A DNA stretch of 64,000 nt from positions 1 to 64,000 of the forward strand of contig JAQTMR010000009.1 of NCBI GenBank assembly GCA_028714255.1, read 5' to 3'. The stretch is from Phycisphaerae bacterium. GTDB taxonomy: Bacteria > Planctomycetota > Phycisphaerae > Sedimentisphaerales > Anaerobacaceae. Positions 45,468 to 53,666 of this stretch are shown piece after piece. The translations under genes and the position numbers were made by a program. The notes under the pieces were generated by a model. That model worked only from the letters and a program-made list of their open reading frames with translations. It ran no database searches and had not been told where the DNA came from. Numbering within the stretch: position 1 is the first letter of the stretch; each line of letters opens with the position of its first letter.

Positions 45468-47570
45468 TTAACTCTGCTCCACACTTATTCTCGCATCGAC
45501 CGCTATTGCCGTTGTCCCCGCCCTGCCGACAACATACGGGTTGATATCCATCTCCTGAATTTGCGGAAACTCGGTGACTAATTGCGAAAGTCTCTGCAGC
45601 CCCTCCGCTATTGCGTCTATGTCCGTACTCTCTTGGCCGCGAACACCCTTGAGCATTTTGTATGTCCGGGTATTGATAAGCATCTGTTTTGCTTCTTCCG
45701 CCGTCAATGGCGCGAGATAAAATGCCACGTCCTTTAGCACCTCAACCATTATCCCGCCCATTCCGAACATCATCAACGGACCAAAATGAGGGTCGCGATG
45801 CATCCCAAGTATTACTTCTTTGCCGCCTCGGCACATCTCTTGAACGAGGACTCCCAGAATATTGGCGTTAGGAGCCTGTTTTGGTATTCGGTGCATCATC
45901 AGGTCAAAAGCGTCCATCACTGCGGTAGCATTCTCCAGGCCCAGTTTAACACCGCCGAGGTCCGATTTATGTAATATATCAGGCGACCATATTTTCAACA
46001 CTACCGGAAACCCGAGCTGCTGCGCTATATTAGCCGCTTGCTCGGCTGTGGTTGCTATAGAGCCTTTCGGAGTCACAAATCCGTATGCTTCGAGTATTTC
46101 CTTTGAGTCCTCCTCGCCGATTTCCCTGCTGCCGCGACGCAGATACCTCTCTATGACGTTTTCAACCTTCCTGCGGTTAACGGCAAATAACTTCACCACA
46201 CGCTTGGGCCGAGTCTTCCACCTCAGATAATCTGTCATTACCTTAATAGTCGAAACTGCCATTTCCGTAGAATCATATATCGGGATTTTGCCTTTCTTCA
46301 ATATCTTTGCTGCCTCGGCTATCTTGCTGGCGCCGAGAAAACAGGCAAGAACCGTTTTAGCCGGTTTCCGGTGCGTTATTCTGACCATTGCCTCGGCCGT
46401 AGCTGTGGGTTGAGTCATTGCCTGAGGGGTCAGAAGAACCAAAACTACATCGACACCCTCGTCGTCAAGAACGGTATCGAGGACAAATTCATAACGGTCC
46501 GCTAAGGCATCGCCGAGTATATCTACCGGGTTATGAATATTAGCCGAAGCCGGAAGCTTCGCTGCCAGTTTGGCTGTCGTCTCTTCGCTCAACTTCGCAA
46601 AACTAAGACCGTGCTGCTCTACGGAATCCGCCGCCATAATACCGGCCCCCCCGGCATTGGTAATTAACACCACCCTCGAACCCCCGGGCAGAGGCTGATT
46701 CGCAAACGCCTGAGCGTAATCGAACTGCTGCTTTATGGAACTGCATCGTATAATTCCAGCCCGCTCGAACACACATTCATACGCAACTTCACTGCCGGCA
46801 AGACTGCCAGTATGGGACGATGCCGCCTTCGCACCCGCCGATGTCACGCCGGCCTTCATCAGTAATATCGGTTTTCGCAGAGATATCTGCTCAGCCTGGT
46901 TTACAAATGTGTTCCCGTCAACAATGCTCTCAAGATAGCCCGCAATGACCCGTGTTTCAGCGTCGGCTGCAAATGCCTTTATGATATCGAGCTCGTTGAT
47001 GTCCGCTTTATTGCCTATACTGACAAGTTTGCTGAAACCGATACGGTTGGCATTGGCCATATCCAGAATCGCCGCCATTAAGGCCCCTGATTGTGAAATA
47101 TATCCTATCGTCCCCTTCGCAGGCATCTCGCCGCCGAAACTGGCATTTAGGTTACTGCCCGGCACTATCACCCCGAGGCAATTCGGGCCTATTACTCGAA
47201 TGTGTCCCTGCCTTGCTATCTGAATAACACGATTCTCAAGCTCTCTGCCCTCCTGGCCAACCTCCTTGAAACCGGCTGTAATAATGACAACTGCTCTGCT
47301 GCCAATCTTTGCGCACTGCTGCATAACCGTCGGAACCGCCTTGGCGGGCACCACAATAATCACAAGCTCGGGAACCTGCCCGATAGACTCGAGGTCTGGA
47401 TAACATTTAAGACCTTCGATTGTTTCGCTTTTCGGATTGATTGGAAATATGCCGCCCTTAAAACCACCGTCGAGCATACTTCTAAGAATCTCATAACCTA
47501 CCTTGCCTTTTGTCCGCGATGCTCCGACTATAGCAACTGAACTCGGATTGAAAAACTTCTTGAGGGCCAT
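45468..47570 (-). CDS. ADP-forming acyl/acetate-CoA ligase (fused alpha-beta)
   Basis: The 700-residue protein has a CoA-binding Rossmann domain (SVAIVGASRTKGKVGYEIL) and succinyl-CoA-synthetase-like domains with the phosphohistidine motif SSHTGSLAGS. A C-terminal ATP-grasp domain (GFPVVLKIWSPDILHKSDLG) completes it. It interconverts acetyl- or acyl-CoA and acid with ATP synthesis. I chose the ATG at 47570, with AGGAAGG 12 bases before it; a TTG at 47582 would abut the ribosome site. A promoter with repeats lies at 47621-47693. The next gene, 13 bases away, is the CoA-transferase-GNAT fusion. Confidence 0.93.
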   Translation of the reverse strand: MALKKFFNPSSVAIVGASRTKGKVGYEILRSMLDGGFKGGIFPINPKSETIEGLKCYPDLESIGQVPELVIIVVPAKAVPTVMQQCAKIGSRAVVIITAGFKEVGQEGRELENRVIQIARQGHIRVIGPNCLGVIVPGSNLNASFGGEMPAKGTIGYISQSGALMAAILDMANANRIGFSKLVSIGNKADINELDIIKAFAADAETRVIAGYLESIVDGNTFVNQAEQISLRKPILLMKAGVTSAGAKAASSHTGSLAGSEVAYECVFERAGIIRCSSIKQQFDYAQAFANQPLPGGSRVVLITNAGGAGIMAADSVEQHGLSFAKLSEETTAKLAAKLPASANIHNPVDILGDALADRYEFVLDTVLDDEGVDVVLVLLTPQAMTQPTATAEAMVRITHRKPAKTVLACFLGASKIAEAAKILKKGKIPIYDSTEMAVSTIKVMTDYLRWKTRPKRVVKLFAVNRRKVENVIERYLRRGSREIGEEDSKEILEAYGFVTPKGSIATTAEQAANIAQQLGFPVVLKIWSPDILHKSDLGGVKLGLENATAVMDAFDLMMHRIPKQAPNANILGVLVQEMCRGGKEVILGMHRDPHFGPLMMFGMGGIMVEVLKDVAFYLAPLTAEEAKQMLINTRTYKMLKGVRGQESTDIDAIAEGLQRLSQLVTEFPQIQEMDINPYVVGRAGTTAIAVDARISVEQS

Positions 47571-47620
47571 ATTAGTTGACAACCTTCCTGAACATAAAAC
47601 CTCGTTCTTAAAGGTGAGGT

Positions 47621-47649
47621 ATTTTACTTCATATCAGACAGATTTGCAA
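47621..47649 (-). promoter_or_regulatory. candidate promoter for the ADP-forming ligase operon
   Basis: On the minus strand TTGCAA (4 of 6) and TAAAAT (5 of 6) are separated by 17 bases, about 50 bases before the start codon. Just upstream are two direct repeats of TTAACAAATAA (47659-47669 and 47683-47693, 24 bases apart), a possible activator-binding site. Confidence 0.45.
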
Positions 47650-47658
47650 AGTTTTTAA

Positions 47659-47693
47659 TTATTTGTTAATTTTTACGGATTATTATTTGTTAA
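47659..47693. repeat. paired direct repeat upstream of the ligase promoter
   Basis: The 11-base sequence TTATTTGTTAA occurs twice, exactly 24 bases apart, immediately upstream of the candidate -35 at 47644-47649. The spacing is roughly two helical turns, which is typical of dimer-binding transcription factors, but the region is A/T-rich and chance is possible. Confidence 0.35.
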
Positions 47694-47744
47694 CTTCTAC
47701 TAACAATTTTGTCACACAAAAATCAACACTCTTAGCCCCCGATT

Positions 47745-48647
47745 TTAAGCCTGTTTTCTGAGTTTAGGTATGTCTGGCTCGATGTGAACTGTGATATTAA
47801 CCGGCCGTGTTAGCTGGCTATGCAGTGCGTCTTCCAGATTGCTTGCTATCTCATGAGCAGCAGCTATACTCAAATTCGGGTCAACAAGTATATGCAAATC
47901 CAGAAAAACCTCCCTGCCGACGGTGCGGGTCCGGAGGCGATGATACTGACGAATTTGTCCGTTGGCTTTAATGATATTTTTAATCTGCTCTATCGTCGCC
48001 CCATCAACAGCTTTTTCGATTAGTTCGCCGAGGCAATCGCTGATAAGCTTCGTGGCAACTATTACAACCATAACACCGATGCCGATAGCCGCGAGCTGGT
48101 CGCCGTGGGTGAACCCGAATTTTTGCGCGGTTACACCGATGATAACCGCTACCGAGCTTAAAGCGTCGGCCCGGTCGTGCCACGCGTTTGCAAGCGCCGC
48201 CGGGCAGTGGTGCTTCATCGCAACCGCTTTTGTAACGCGATAGACCACTTCTTTAATGATGATGGCCCCGACCGCCGCTATCAGAACCATGTTACTCGGA
48301 CAAGTAACATTGTCTTTGGCGATATCGAGAGCCGCATAGTATATCATCCCCAGCCCCACACCTAACAGGCCCAGGGCAATCGCCATGGCCGCGAGCGTCT
48401 CCAGCTTGCCGTGCCCGTATGGATGACTCGAATCAGGCTTTTTTGAACCAAAATAAAGCCCCAGCAGAACCGCTATATCCGTAAGCATATCCGAGACCGA
48501 ATGAATGGCGTCGGCGAGCATGGATAACGAACCGGTTATGAAACCTACGAAGAACTTGCCGGCTATCAAAAAAACATTCGCCGCTATACTAAGATATGTA
48601 ACGCCTCGAAGCTCCTTTGAGGCGTTCTTTTGTTTGTCATCGTTCAT
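47745..48647 (-). CDS. cation diffusion facilitator (CDF) metal transporter
   Basis: The 300-residue protein has the CDF pattern of six membrane helices. Metal-site residues lie in SMLADAIHSVSDMLTDIAVL (helix 2) and HDRADALSSVAVIIG (helix 5). A His-rich C-terminal cytoplasmic domain (HRLRTRTVGREVFLDLHI) follows. It should export zinc, iron or manganese; the metal cannot be read from the sequence. It lies 8 bases after the phosphohexomutase gene. Confidence 0.92.
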   Translation of the reverse strand: MNDDKQKNASKELRGVTYLSIAANVFLIAGKFFVGFITGSLSMLADAIHSVSDMLTDIAVLLGLYFGSKKPDSSHPYGHGKLETLAAMAIALGLLGVGLGMIYYAALDIAKDNVTCPSNMVLIAAVGAIIIKEVVYRVTKAVAMKHHCPAALANAWHDRADALSSVAVIIGVTAQKFGFTHGDQLAAIGIGVMVVIVATKLISDCLGELIEKAVDGATIEQIKNIIKANGQIRQYHRLRTRTVGREVFLDLHILVDPNLSIAAAHEIASNLEDALHSQLTRPVNITVHIEPDIPKLRKQA

Positions 48648-48654
48648 CTTCGCT

Positions 48655-50064
48655 TCAGCCCGATATTTGCCTGCGAATATTTAGAACTTCTTTGAGGTAT
48701 GCATCAGCAGCATGATGGTCTTTTGCCTCGACTATGACACGCATCACAGGCTCGGTATTGCTCGTGCGCAAATGAAGCCACCCGTCTTCGAAATCGAACC
48801 TGCACCCGTCGGTAGTATCGACCTTCGCATTTACAAAAATTTCCTTTGCCCTGCTTAGGATTTGCTGCGCCTGCGACTTGTCAGCCGCGAACTTGTCCTT
48901 AATCATACAATAACCGCCGATTTCCCCGACCATTCGGCTTATCTTTTTTCCCGTTTCAGCCATCAACTGCAGAACAAGCGCAATCCCGACAAGACTGTCG
49001 CGTATAGGCCCCACCCGCAAATCGATTACGCCGCCGTTGCCTTCGCCCCCGATGATGCAATCATGTTCGAGCATCGCAGCGGCTACGTTCGCCTCACCGA
49101 CGGCTGTGCGGATGACCTCGCCGTCCGCCTCTTTGGCAATATCGTCGAGCATCCTCGACGTTGAAAGATTTGTCGCCGCCCTGCCCGATTGCCTGCTGAA
49201 AGCATATTTGGCCGCCAAAACAAGACTGTACTCTTCTCCGATATACGTCCCTTTCTCGTCAACAATCGCCAGCCGGTCGGCGTCAGGGTCCTGCGCAAAA
49301 CCAACGTCGGCTCCCTGCTCTTTTACCACTTTACAAAGCCCCTCCAGGTTCTTGGCAATCGGCTCAGGCCTGTGGGCAAAAATACCCGTCGGCTCATCGT
49401 TTATCGCGACCACCTCACAGCCGAGCTCGGCGAGTATCTTTTTTGTTACCCGCCCCCCTGCCCCATTGACGCTGTCCAAAACAACCTTGAATTTTTTTAC
49501 CGCGATTGACTCTTTGTCAACTATCGTTAATACCCTCGCGATATGTATGGCGTCAGTCGTATCGTTGAAAGTTATTTTGCCGCAATGAGGCGAATCCACA
49601 AGAGCAAAATGCTTATCGAAGTAATACTGCTTGATTTGCTCCGCTATCGCCGGAGGCGGTGCGACCCCGTCGCCGAGCAATAGTTTTATCCCGTTGTATT
49701 GAATCGGATTATGCGAAGCTGTAATAACTACTCCGCCGTCGCATTGAAGCTCCCTTACCATAATGCCGGCGCCGGGCGTCGTTATTATCCCCAAATCAAT
49801 CACGTCTATCCCGACGGAACATAATCCAGTCGATACCGCCGATTTTAACATCTGCCCGCTTGACCGCGAATCCTGACCGATGCACACCGACAGTTTGTTT
49901 TTTCCGCCTTTGGCGAGACCTCGCCCACTGGCGGGTTTGCCGGCGTATTTATTCTTCAAAAACGTCCCGAAGGCGCATCCGTATTCAGCCGCTATCGAAG
50001 GCGTAAGATTCTCCCCGACTATACCCCTCATCCCGCTGATACTTATTATCAATTCTTCAGGCAT
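48655..50064 (-). CDS. glmM: phosphohexomutase (phosphoglucosamine/phosphomannomutase)
   Basis: I chose the ATG at 50064 (469 residues) because GAGG lies 8 bases before it. All four signature loops are present: the phosphoserine loop ITASHNPIQYNGIK, the metal loop DPDADRLAIVD, the sugar loop GEGNGGVI and the phosphate loop RTSNTEPVMR. The GEGNGGVI loop favours phosphoglucosamine mutase of the archaeal/GlmM type, but phosphomannomutase activity is possible. It would feed UDP-GlcNAc synthesis for wall and EPS. It follows serA by 17 bases. Confidence 0.88.
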   Translation of the reverse strand: MPEELIISISGMRGIVGENLTPSIAAEYGCAFGTFLKNKYAGKPASGRGLAKGGKNKLSVCIGQDSRSSGQMLKSAVSTGLCSVGIDVIDLGIITTPGAGIMVRELQCDGGVVITASHNPIQYNGIKLLLGDGVAPPPAIAEQIKQYYFDKHFALVDSPHCGKITFNDTTDAIHIARVLTIVDKESIAVKKFKVVLDSVNGAGGRVTKKILAELGCEVVAINDEPTGIFAHRPEPIAKNLEGLCKVVKEQGADVGFAQDPDADRLAIVDEKGTYIGEEYSLVLAAKYAFSRQSGRAATNLSTSRMLDDIAKEADGEVIRTAVGEANVAAAMLEHDCIIGGEGNGGVIDLRVGPIRDSLVGIALVLQLMAETGKKISRMVGEIGGYCMIKDKFAADKSQAQQILSRAKEIFVNAKVDTTDGCRFDFEDGWLHLRTSNTEPVMRVIVEAKDHHAADAYLKEVLNIRRQISG

Positions 50065-50081
50065 AACAAAAGCCTCACTAA

Positions 50082-51671
50082 TCAATCCAGATTGCAGACA
50101 TAAATTTCATTTACGAAATCAAGTTTACCAAGCTCCTCAACCGCTTTCGCATCGGGTTCCCTGCTGAGACTGACAGCCAGAATAGCTTTTTGCTCTTCCG
50201 GCTTCTGACCAACGCCCATCGTACATATATTGATTTTATGCTTCCCGCAAATGGTACCCACTGCCCCGATAACGCCGGGCTTGTCGTCGTTAAAGATAAC
50301 CATTACCGGCCCCTGCGGCGTCATCTCTATATTGAAGCCGTCGAGCTCGATAATCCGCAGCAGTTTCCCTCCGAACACCGAACCCGTTACGGTCCGCGTG
50401 ACCTTGTCGGTAACAACTTTCGCGCTGAAGCTCGCCGCGACGTCCTTTGCCTCGGTATTCTTCGTTTCGTCGATGCTTATCCCGCGCTCCTTCGCAAGGA
50501 TTCCGACATTAACCATATTCAAAGGCATATCGAAGTGCCGCTGCAATAACCCGATTATAAAGTTTAGTGTCACCGGCTCGACCGCCGCTTCTGCTATCGT
50601 GCCGCGGTATTGAACTCCGATTTTCTTGATAGGACCCGTGGAAATAGCGCTCATAAGCGAGCCTATTCGCCGGGCAAGGTCTGCATACTGACTCACCGCC
50701 GGAGGCATCGCTCCCGCCGCCGACGGCGCGTTAACCGCGTTCCTGACCGCTTTGCCTTTTATAGCGTCAACAAGTATCTCCGCCGCTTCGACAGCGACCT
50801 CTACCTGCGCCTCTTCCGTGCTCGCGCCCAAATGAGGCGTGACAAGACAGCTCTCGAATTCCTTGAATTTGAAACTTTCCGGCGGCTCCTTCGGGAAAAC
50901 ATCCAGTGCCGCACCGGCAATCCGCTTCTCGGCGAGGGCGCTGTAAATCGCGTCTTCGTTAATAATCCCGCCGCGGGCACAGTTAACCAGCCGCACCGTA
51001 GGCTTCATCATCTTTATTTGCTCGGCCCCAATCATATTCAGAGTCTGCTCATTCTTAGGCACGTGAACGGTGATATAATCCGATTCCTTGAATATCTTTT
51101 CGAGTTTAGTCGTTACTTCGACGCCGGTTTTCTCCGCATCAACCGGTGCAGCCAGAGGGTCATAGCCGAGGACTTTCATATTAAACCCTTTTGCCATCTT
51201 CGCGACTGCCATACCGATTCTGCCGAGCCCAATAACTCCGAGCGTCTTGCCGTTGAGCTGGTTTCCCATATATTTCTTCCTGTCCCACGCCTCGTTCTTC
51301 AAGCTGTTGCACGCGGGTACAACATTTCGGCTCATAGCAAGTATCAGCGCCAGTGTATGCTCCGCCGCGCTTAGCGTATTGCCGCCGGGCGTATTCATAA
51401 CGATGACACCTTTTCTCGTCGCTGCCGGCACGTCGATATTATCTATTCCGACTCCCGCCCGCGCAACGCCTTTTAGCTTGCCCGGGTTGGTTAGCACCTT
51501 GGCGGTGACCTTCGTATCGCTTCGAACAATCAGGCCGTCGTATTCGCCGATAATCTTAGTCAGTTCGTCCTCGCTGATTTTAAGTTTCACGACAGCTTCC
51601 ACGCCGTCCATCGAATTGAGTAAATCAATTCCTTCCTGTGCGAGCTTGTCTGTAATCAGAACCTTAATCAT
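50082..51671 (-). CDS. serA: D-3-phosphoglycerate dehydrogenase
   Basis: The 529-residue protein is the long-form SerA: a catalytic and NAD domain (GLGRIGMAVAKMAKGFNM; catalytic region through the LVTPHLGASTEEAQ His), then an ASB domain and a C-terminal ACT domain that senses serine. It makes the first intermediate of serine, the precursor for the cysteine genes at 61-64 kb. GGAGGA precedes the ATG. It forms a likely operon with glmM. Confidence 0.95.
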   Translation of the reverse strand: MIKVLITDKLAQEGIDLLNSMDGVEAVVKLKISEDELTKIIGEYDGLIVRSDTKVTAKVLTNPGKLKGVARAGVGIDNIDVPAATRKGVIVMNTPGGNTLSAAEHTLALILAMSRNVVPACNSLKNEAWDRKKYMGNQLNGKTLGVIGLGRIGMAVAKMAKGFNMKVLGYDPLAAPVDAEKTGVEVTTKLEKIFKESDYITVHVPKNEQTLNMIGAEQIKMMKPTVRLVNCARGGIINEDAIYSALAEKRIAGAALDVFPKEPPESFKFKEFESCLVTPHLGASTEEAQVEVAVEAAEILVDAIKGKAVRNAVNAPSAAGAMPPAVSQYADLARRIGSLMSAISTGPIKKIGVQYRGTIAEAAVEPVTLNFIIGLLQRHFDMPLNMVNVGILAKERGISIDETKNTEAKDVAASFSAKVVTDKVTRTVTGSVFGGKLLRIIELDGFNIEMTPQGPVMVIFNDDKPGVIGAVGTICGKHKINICTMGVGQKPEEQKAILAVSLSREPDAKAVEELGKLDFVNEIYVCNLD

Positions 51672-51751
51672 TTATGTCCTCCACGAAACCTAACCTTTTA
51701 TAATGTTTCTATATACTGTGTTCGCTAAACACCGAACGCCATTTTCGCCAT

Positions 51752-51779
51752 ATTGTATCTGCTCGCCTAAAAATAGCAA
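51752..51779 (-). promoter_or_regulatory. candidate promoter for serA
   Basis: On the minus strand TTGCTA (4 of 6) and TACAAT (5 of 6) are separated by 16 bases, about 80 bases before the serA ATG. Confidence 0.35.
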
Positions 51780-51833
51780 GTATCGAAAATTTACAGATAT
51801 ACCCTGCACCAGCACTAAGCCCTCTCAAAGGCC

Positions 51834-51862
51834 TTGACTTTGCCCATGACCCAGCGTAAATT
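51834..51862 (+). promoter_or_regulatory. candidate promoter for the 51898 gene
   Basis: TTGACT (5 of 6) and TAAATT (4 of 6) are separated by 17 bases, about 35 bases before the start codon of the rightward gene at 51898. It is divergent from the serA promoter. Confidence 0.4.
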
Positions 51863-51897
51863 GCTTTAAAGCACTTTTTAATCGGCGGGAATTAGCT

Positions 51898-52404
51898 ATG
51901 GCAAAGAAGCGAATCGTTGTTAATGACCTTATGCAATCCGGCTACCGCTACAGTCTGGCCGCGCCTGTCGGCAAAAAATTCGACCCGGAATTCAAGCCTG
52001 AACTAACTCCGAAGGAAATGCTCGAACTGGGCGTCTTCGGCGGTAAATATATGACTGACTGCAGAAAAGAGTTTCCGAAATCCTGGTTCAAAAAAGCCAA
52101 ACTCTGCCATGATTACCACGACCCGAAACTAAACTTTTTTCGCATAAACGCATCACAGCCATTATCTTACTGGATAGATAAAGGCTGGATTTACGACGAA
52201 GACCCGCGAGGCTGGTTTCAGTGGTATTGCAGATATTATATGGGCAGGCGTTGCCCCGACGACCATCGGCAAATCAAAAGATGGAAGGCTATAAGTCGCC
52301 ACATAGCACAGATTCGCAAGCACTGCAAAAAAGGCGATTGCAATTGCCGGCCGAAACAAAGACAAGCTGTTCTGCACTGGGCCTACGACAGCAGAAAAAT
52401 CTAA
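51898..52404 (+). CDS. conserved protein of unknown function
   Basis: The 168-residue protein is soluble, basic and rich in Trp, Tyr, His and Cys. It belongs to a family I recognise as widely conserved but uncharacterised; landmarks are LAAPVGKKFDPEFKP, ELGVFGGKYMTDC, SQPLSYWIDKGWI, EDPRGWFQWYCRYYMGRR and QRQAVLHWAYDSRKI. The dense pattern of invariant aromatics and arginines suggests nucleic-acid or ligand binding, but no function is established. It has its own promoter and is convergent with the B12-domain gene. Confidence 0.8.
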   Translation: MAKKRIVVNDLMQSGYRYSLAAPVGKKFDPEFKPELTPKEMLELGVFGGKYMTDCRKEFPKSWFKKAKLCHDYHDPKLNFFRINASQPLSYWIDKGWIYDEDPRGWFQWYCRYYMGRRCPDDHRQIKRWKAISRHIAQIRKHCKKGDCNCRPKQRQAVLHWAYDSRKI

Positions 52405-52416
52405 GCTGCTACCGCG

Positions 52417-53142
52417 TTATTGCAGGACTTCGGCTTGTACTTCTTTGACCATTTTCACGCCTCTTTTCCTGCGTCGGCCTGTTCCTGCATTCTGGTCAAT
52501 TGGCGTATCTTTCGAAGCTACCTGTAGGGCCTCGAGTGCTGTGGCGGCGAATAAGTCGGCGCCGATTTCCTGCCAGAGTCCGTCTGCACGGTTAAACAGC
52601 CCGCCTGATACCATTATGCGCATATCGGGCCAGGCGTTTATTCTTCTAATGCTGTCAATTAGCTGCCGAATGTCGGGAGCCTGCTTTGGGGTGCTGCCGT
52701 AGATTAGCAGTATATCGGGGGCGGAGCCGTTTATAAATTCAAGAACATCTTCGTTTGTCAGGCCGCCGCCGAGGAATTTGACTTCCCAGCCGTCGCTCTC
52801 GAAGAGGTCTGCCATTATCTGGGCGCCGAGTTCCTGCAGCTCGGCCTGGGCACAGGAAATCACTATCCTCTTTTCTTTCCTGGGTTTGCGGGGCAGTTTG
52901 TTCTGAAGCTGGTCAACAATTGTGCGGTTAATTCGGGTGGCTAAGTGTTCCTGAGTGGTTGTAATCTTGTCTGAACGGACTAAATGCTCGATTTCAACCA
53001 TAATAGGCCAGATTATATCGGAATACACGGCGTTGGCTGGGGTGCCGGTCTGGAGGGACTCCTCTATAACGGTTCGACAAGCTTTTCTGTCACCACTTAG
53101 CAATGTATCCAAATATCGTTCAAGAACTGGGTTTTTAGCCAT
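52417..53142 (-). CDS. cobalamin-binding-domain protein with altered His motif
   Basis: I chose the ATG at 53142 because GGAG lies 9 bases before it. The 241-residue protein has a B12 cap helical domain (about 1-88, with QEHLATRI as in light- and B12-sensing regulators) and a B12-binding Rossmann domain (about 92-210). The usual D-x-H-x-x-G ligand motif reads E-L-Q-E-L-G (101-106), so the cobalt-ligating His is Gln and the Asp is Glu. It lacks a MerR DNA-binding part. It may bind B12 base-on, bind another ligand, or act as a partner of a DNA-binding regulator. Confidence 0.8.
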   Translation of the reverse strand: MAKNPVLERYLDTLLSGDRKACRTVIEESLQTGTPANAVYSDIIWPIMVEIEHLVRSDKITTTQEHLATRINRTIVDQLQNKLPRKPRKEKRIVISCAQAELQELGAQIMADLFESDGWEVKFLGGGLTNEDVLEFINGSAPDILLIYGSTPKQAPDIRQLIDSIRRINAWPDMRIMVSGGLFNRADGLWQEIGADLFAATALEALQVASKDTPIDQNAGTGRRRKRGVKMVKEVQAEVLQ

Positions 53143-53221
53143 GATTCGGGTCTCCAAAATTATTTCCTAATTGTTATATCTTGCCTATTTTCACAGTTTT
53201 CTATTCCCAAAGAGCCAAAAT

Positions 53222-53291
53222 GTTAAAATGGGTAATTTAGGTATCGGTGACAGGCAAAGAAAAACTTTAGTTAAAATAGGTAATTTAGGTA
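53222..53291. repeat. paired 22-base direct repeat
   Basis: The 22-base sequence GTTAAAATGGGTAATTTAGG plus TA occurs at 53222-53243. A copy with one mismatch is at 53270-53291, 48 bases apart. It opens a gap of about 520 bases (53143-53666) that holds no supported gene but is dense in small repeats. Confidence 0.6.
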
Positions 53292-53317
53292 AGGTGGGAG
53301 GGATTTTTTCGCATCAA

Positions 53318-53390
53318 TCCGCCTTCGCCAAGGCTTCGGCGGACAAGCGAAGAAAAATTAACCACAGATTAGCACGGATTTACACGGATT
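53318..53390. repeat. dispersed hairpin plus intergenic repeat fragment
   Basis: 53318-53343 is a palindrome with TCCGCC/GGCGGA arms around TTCGCCAAGGCTTC. 53360-53390 contains ACCACAGATTAGCACGGATT followed by TACACGGAT, with its internal ACGGATT repetition. Both look like intergenic repeat modules scattered through many bacterial genomes; this is recognised from general experience and was not searched. A third small hairpin (TATGCC GAA GGCATA) lies at 53464-53478. Confidence 0.5.
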
Positions 53391-53564
53391 GTTTAGACGC
53401 GGATTGCGCAGTGCACCTGGGGCACAAGCTGCCGGAGGTCGGGACGAGGAAACATACAGCGGATATGCCGAAGGCATACCAGTAGGATAGTCTCCGAGCA
53501 GGAGGCAGCACAAGCGGAGTAACCCCCAACGTAAAGTTGTGGGCTTTGGGATTTGAGAGGAGAA

Positions 53565-53616
53565 CCCCTCGGCAGGCCGAGGGGCTAAACATTTTTAAAC
53601 CACGCAATAAATTGCG
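53565..53616. repeat. two tandem hairpin + GGCTAAAC modules
   Basis: The first hairpin is CCCCTCGG/CCGAGGGG with a CAGG loop (53565-53584), followed by CTAAACATTTTT. The second is CGCAAT/ATTGCG with an AA loop (53603-53616), followed by AGGCTAAACGATTTT. Different stems carry the same trailing sequence, so these are related modules. The first could also terminate rightward transcription. Confidence 0.5.
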
Positions 53617-53631
53617 AGGCTAAACGATTTT

Positions 53632-53661
53632 GAGATTGCCGCGCTTCGCTCGCAATGACAG
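53632..53661. repeat. GAGATTGCCGC...CGCAATGACA dispersed repeat, copy 1
   Basis: GAGATTGCCGC and CGCAATGACA ends surround a short centre (GCTTCGCT). A second copy with the same ends and a larger internal palindrome lies at 54296-54351, on the other side of the nitroreductase gene. Confidence 0.6.
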
Positions 53662-53666
53662 TATGA

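Noticed and set aside
53318-53390. Possible CRISPR repeat
   Set aside because: Repeats are heterogeneous, palindromic and not regularly spaced, and there are no spacers or cas genes.
53171-53485. 104-codon rightward frame
   Set aside because: It is made of dispersed repeat modules and is out of keeping with coding composition.
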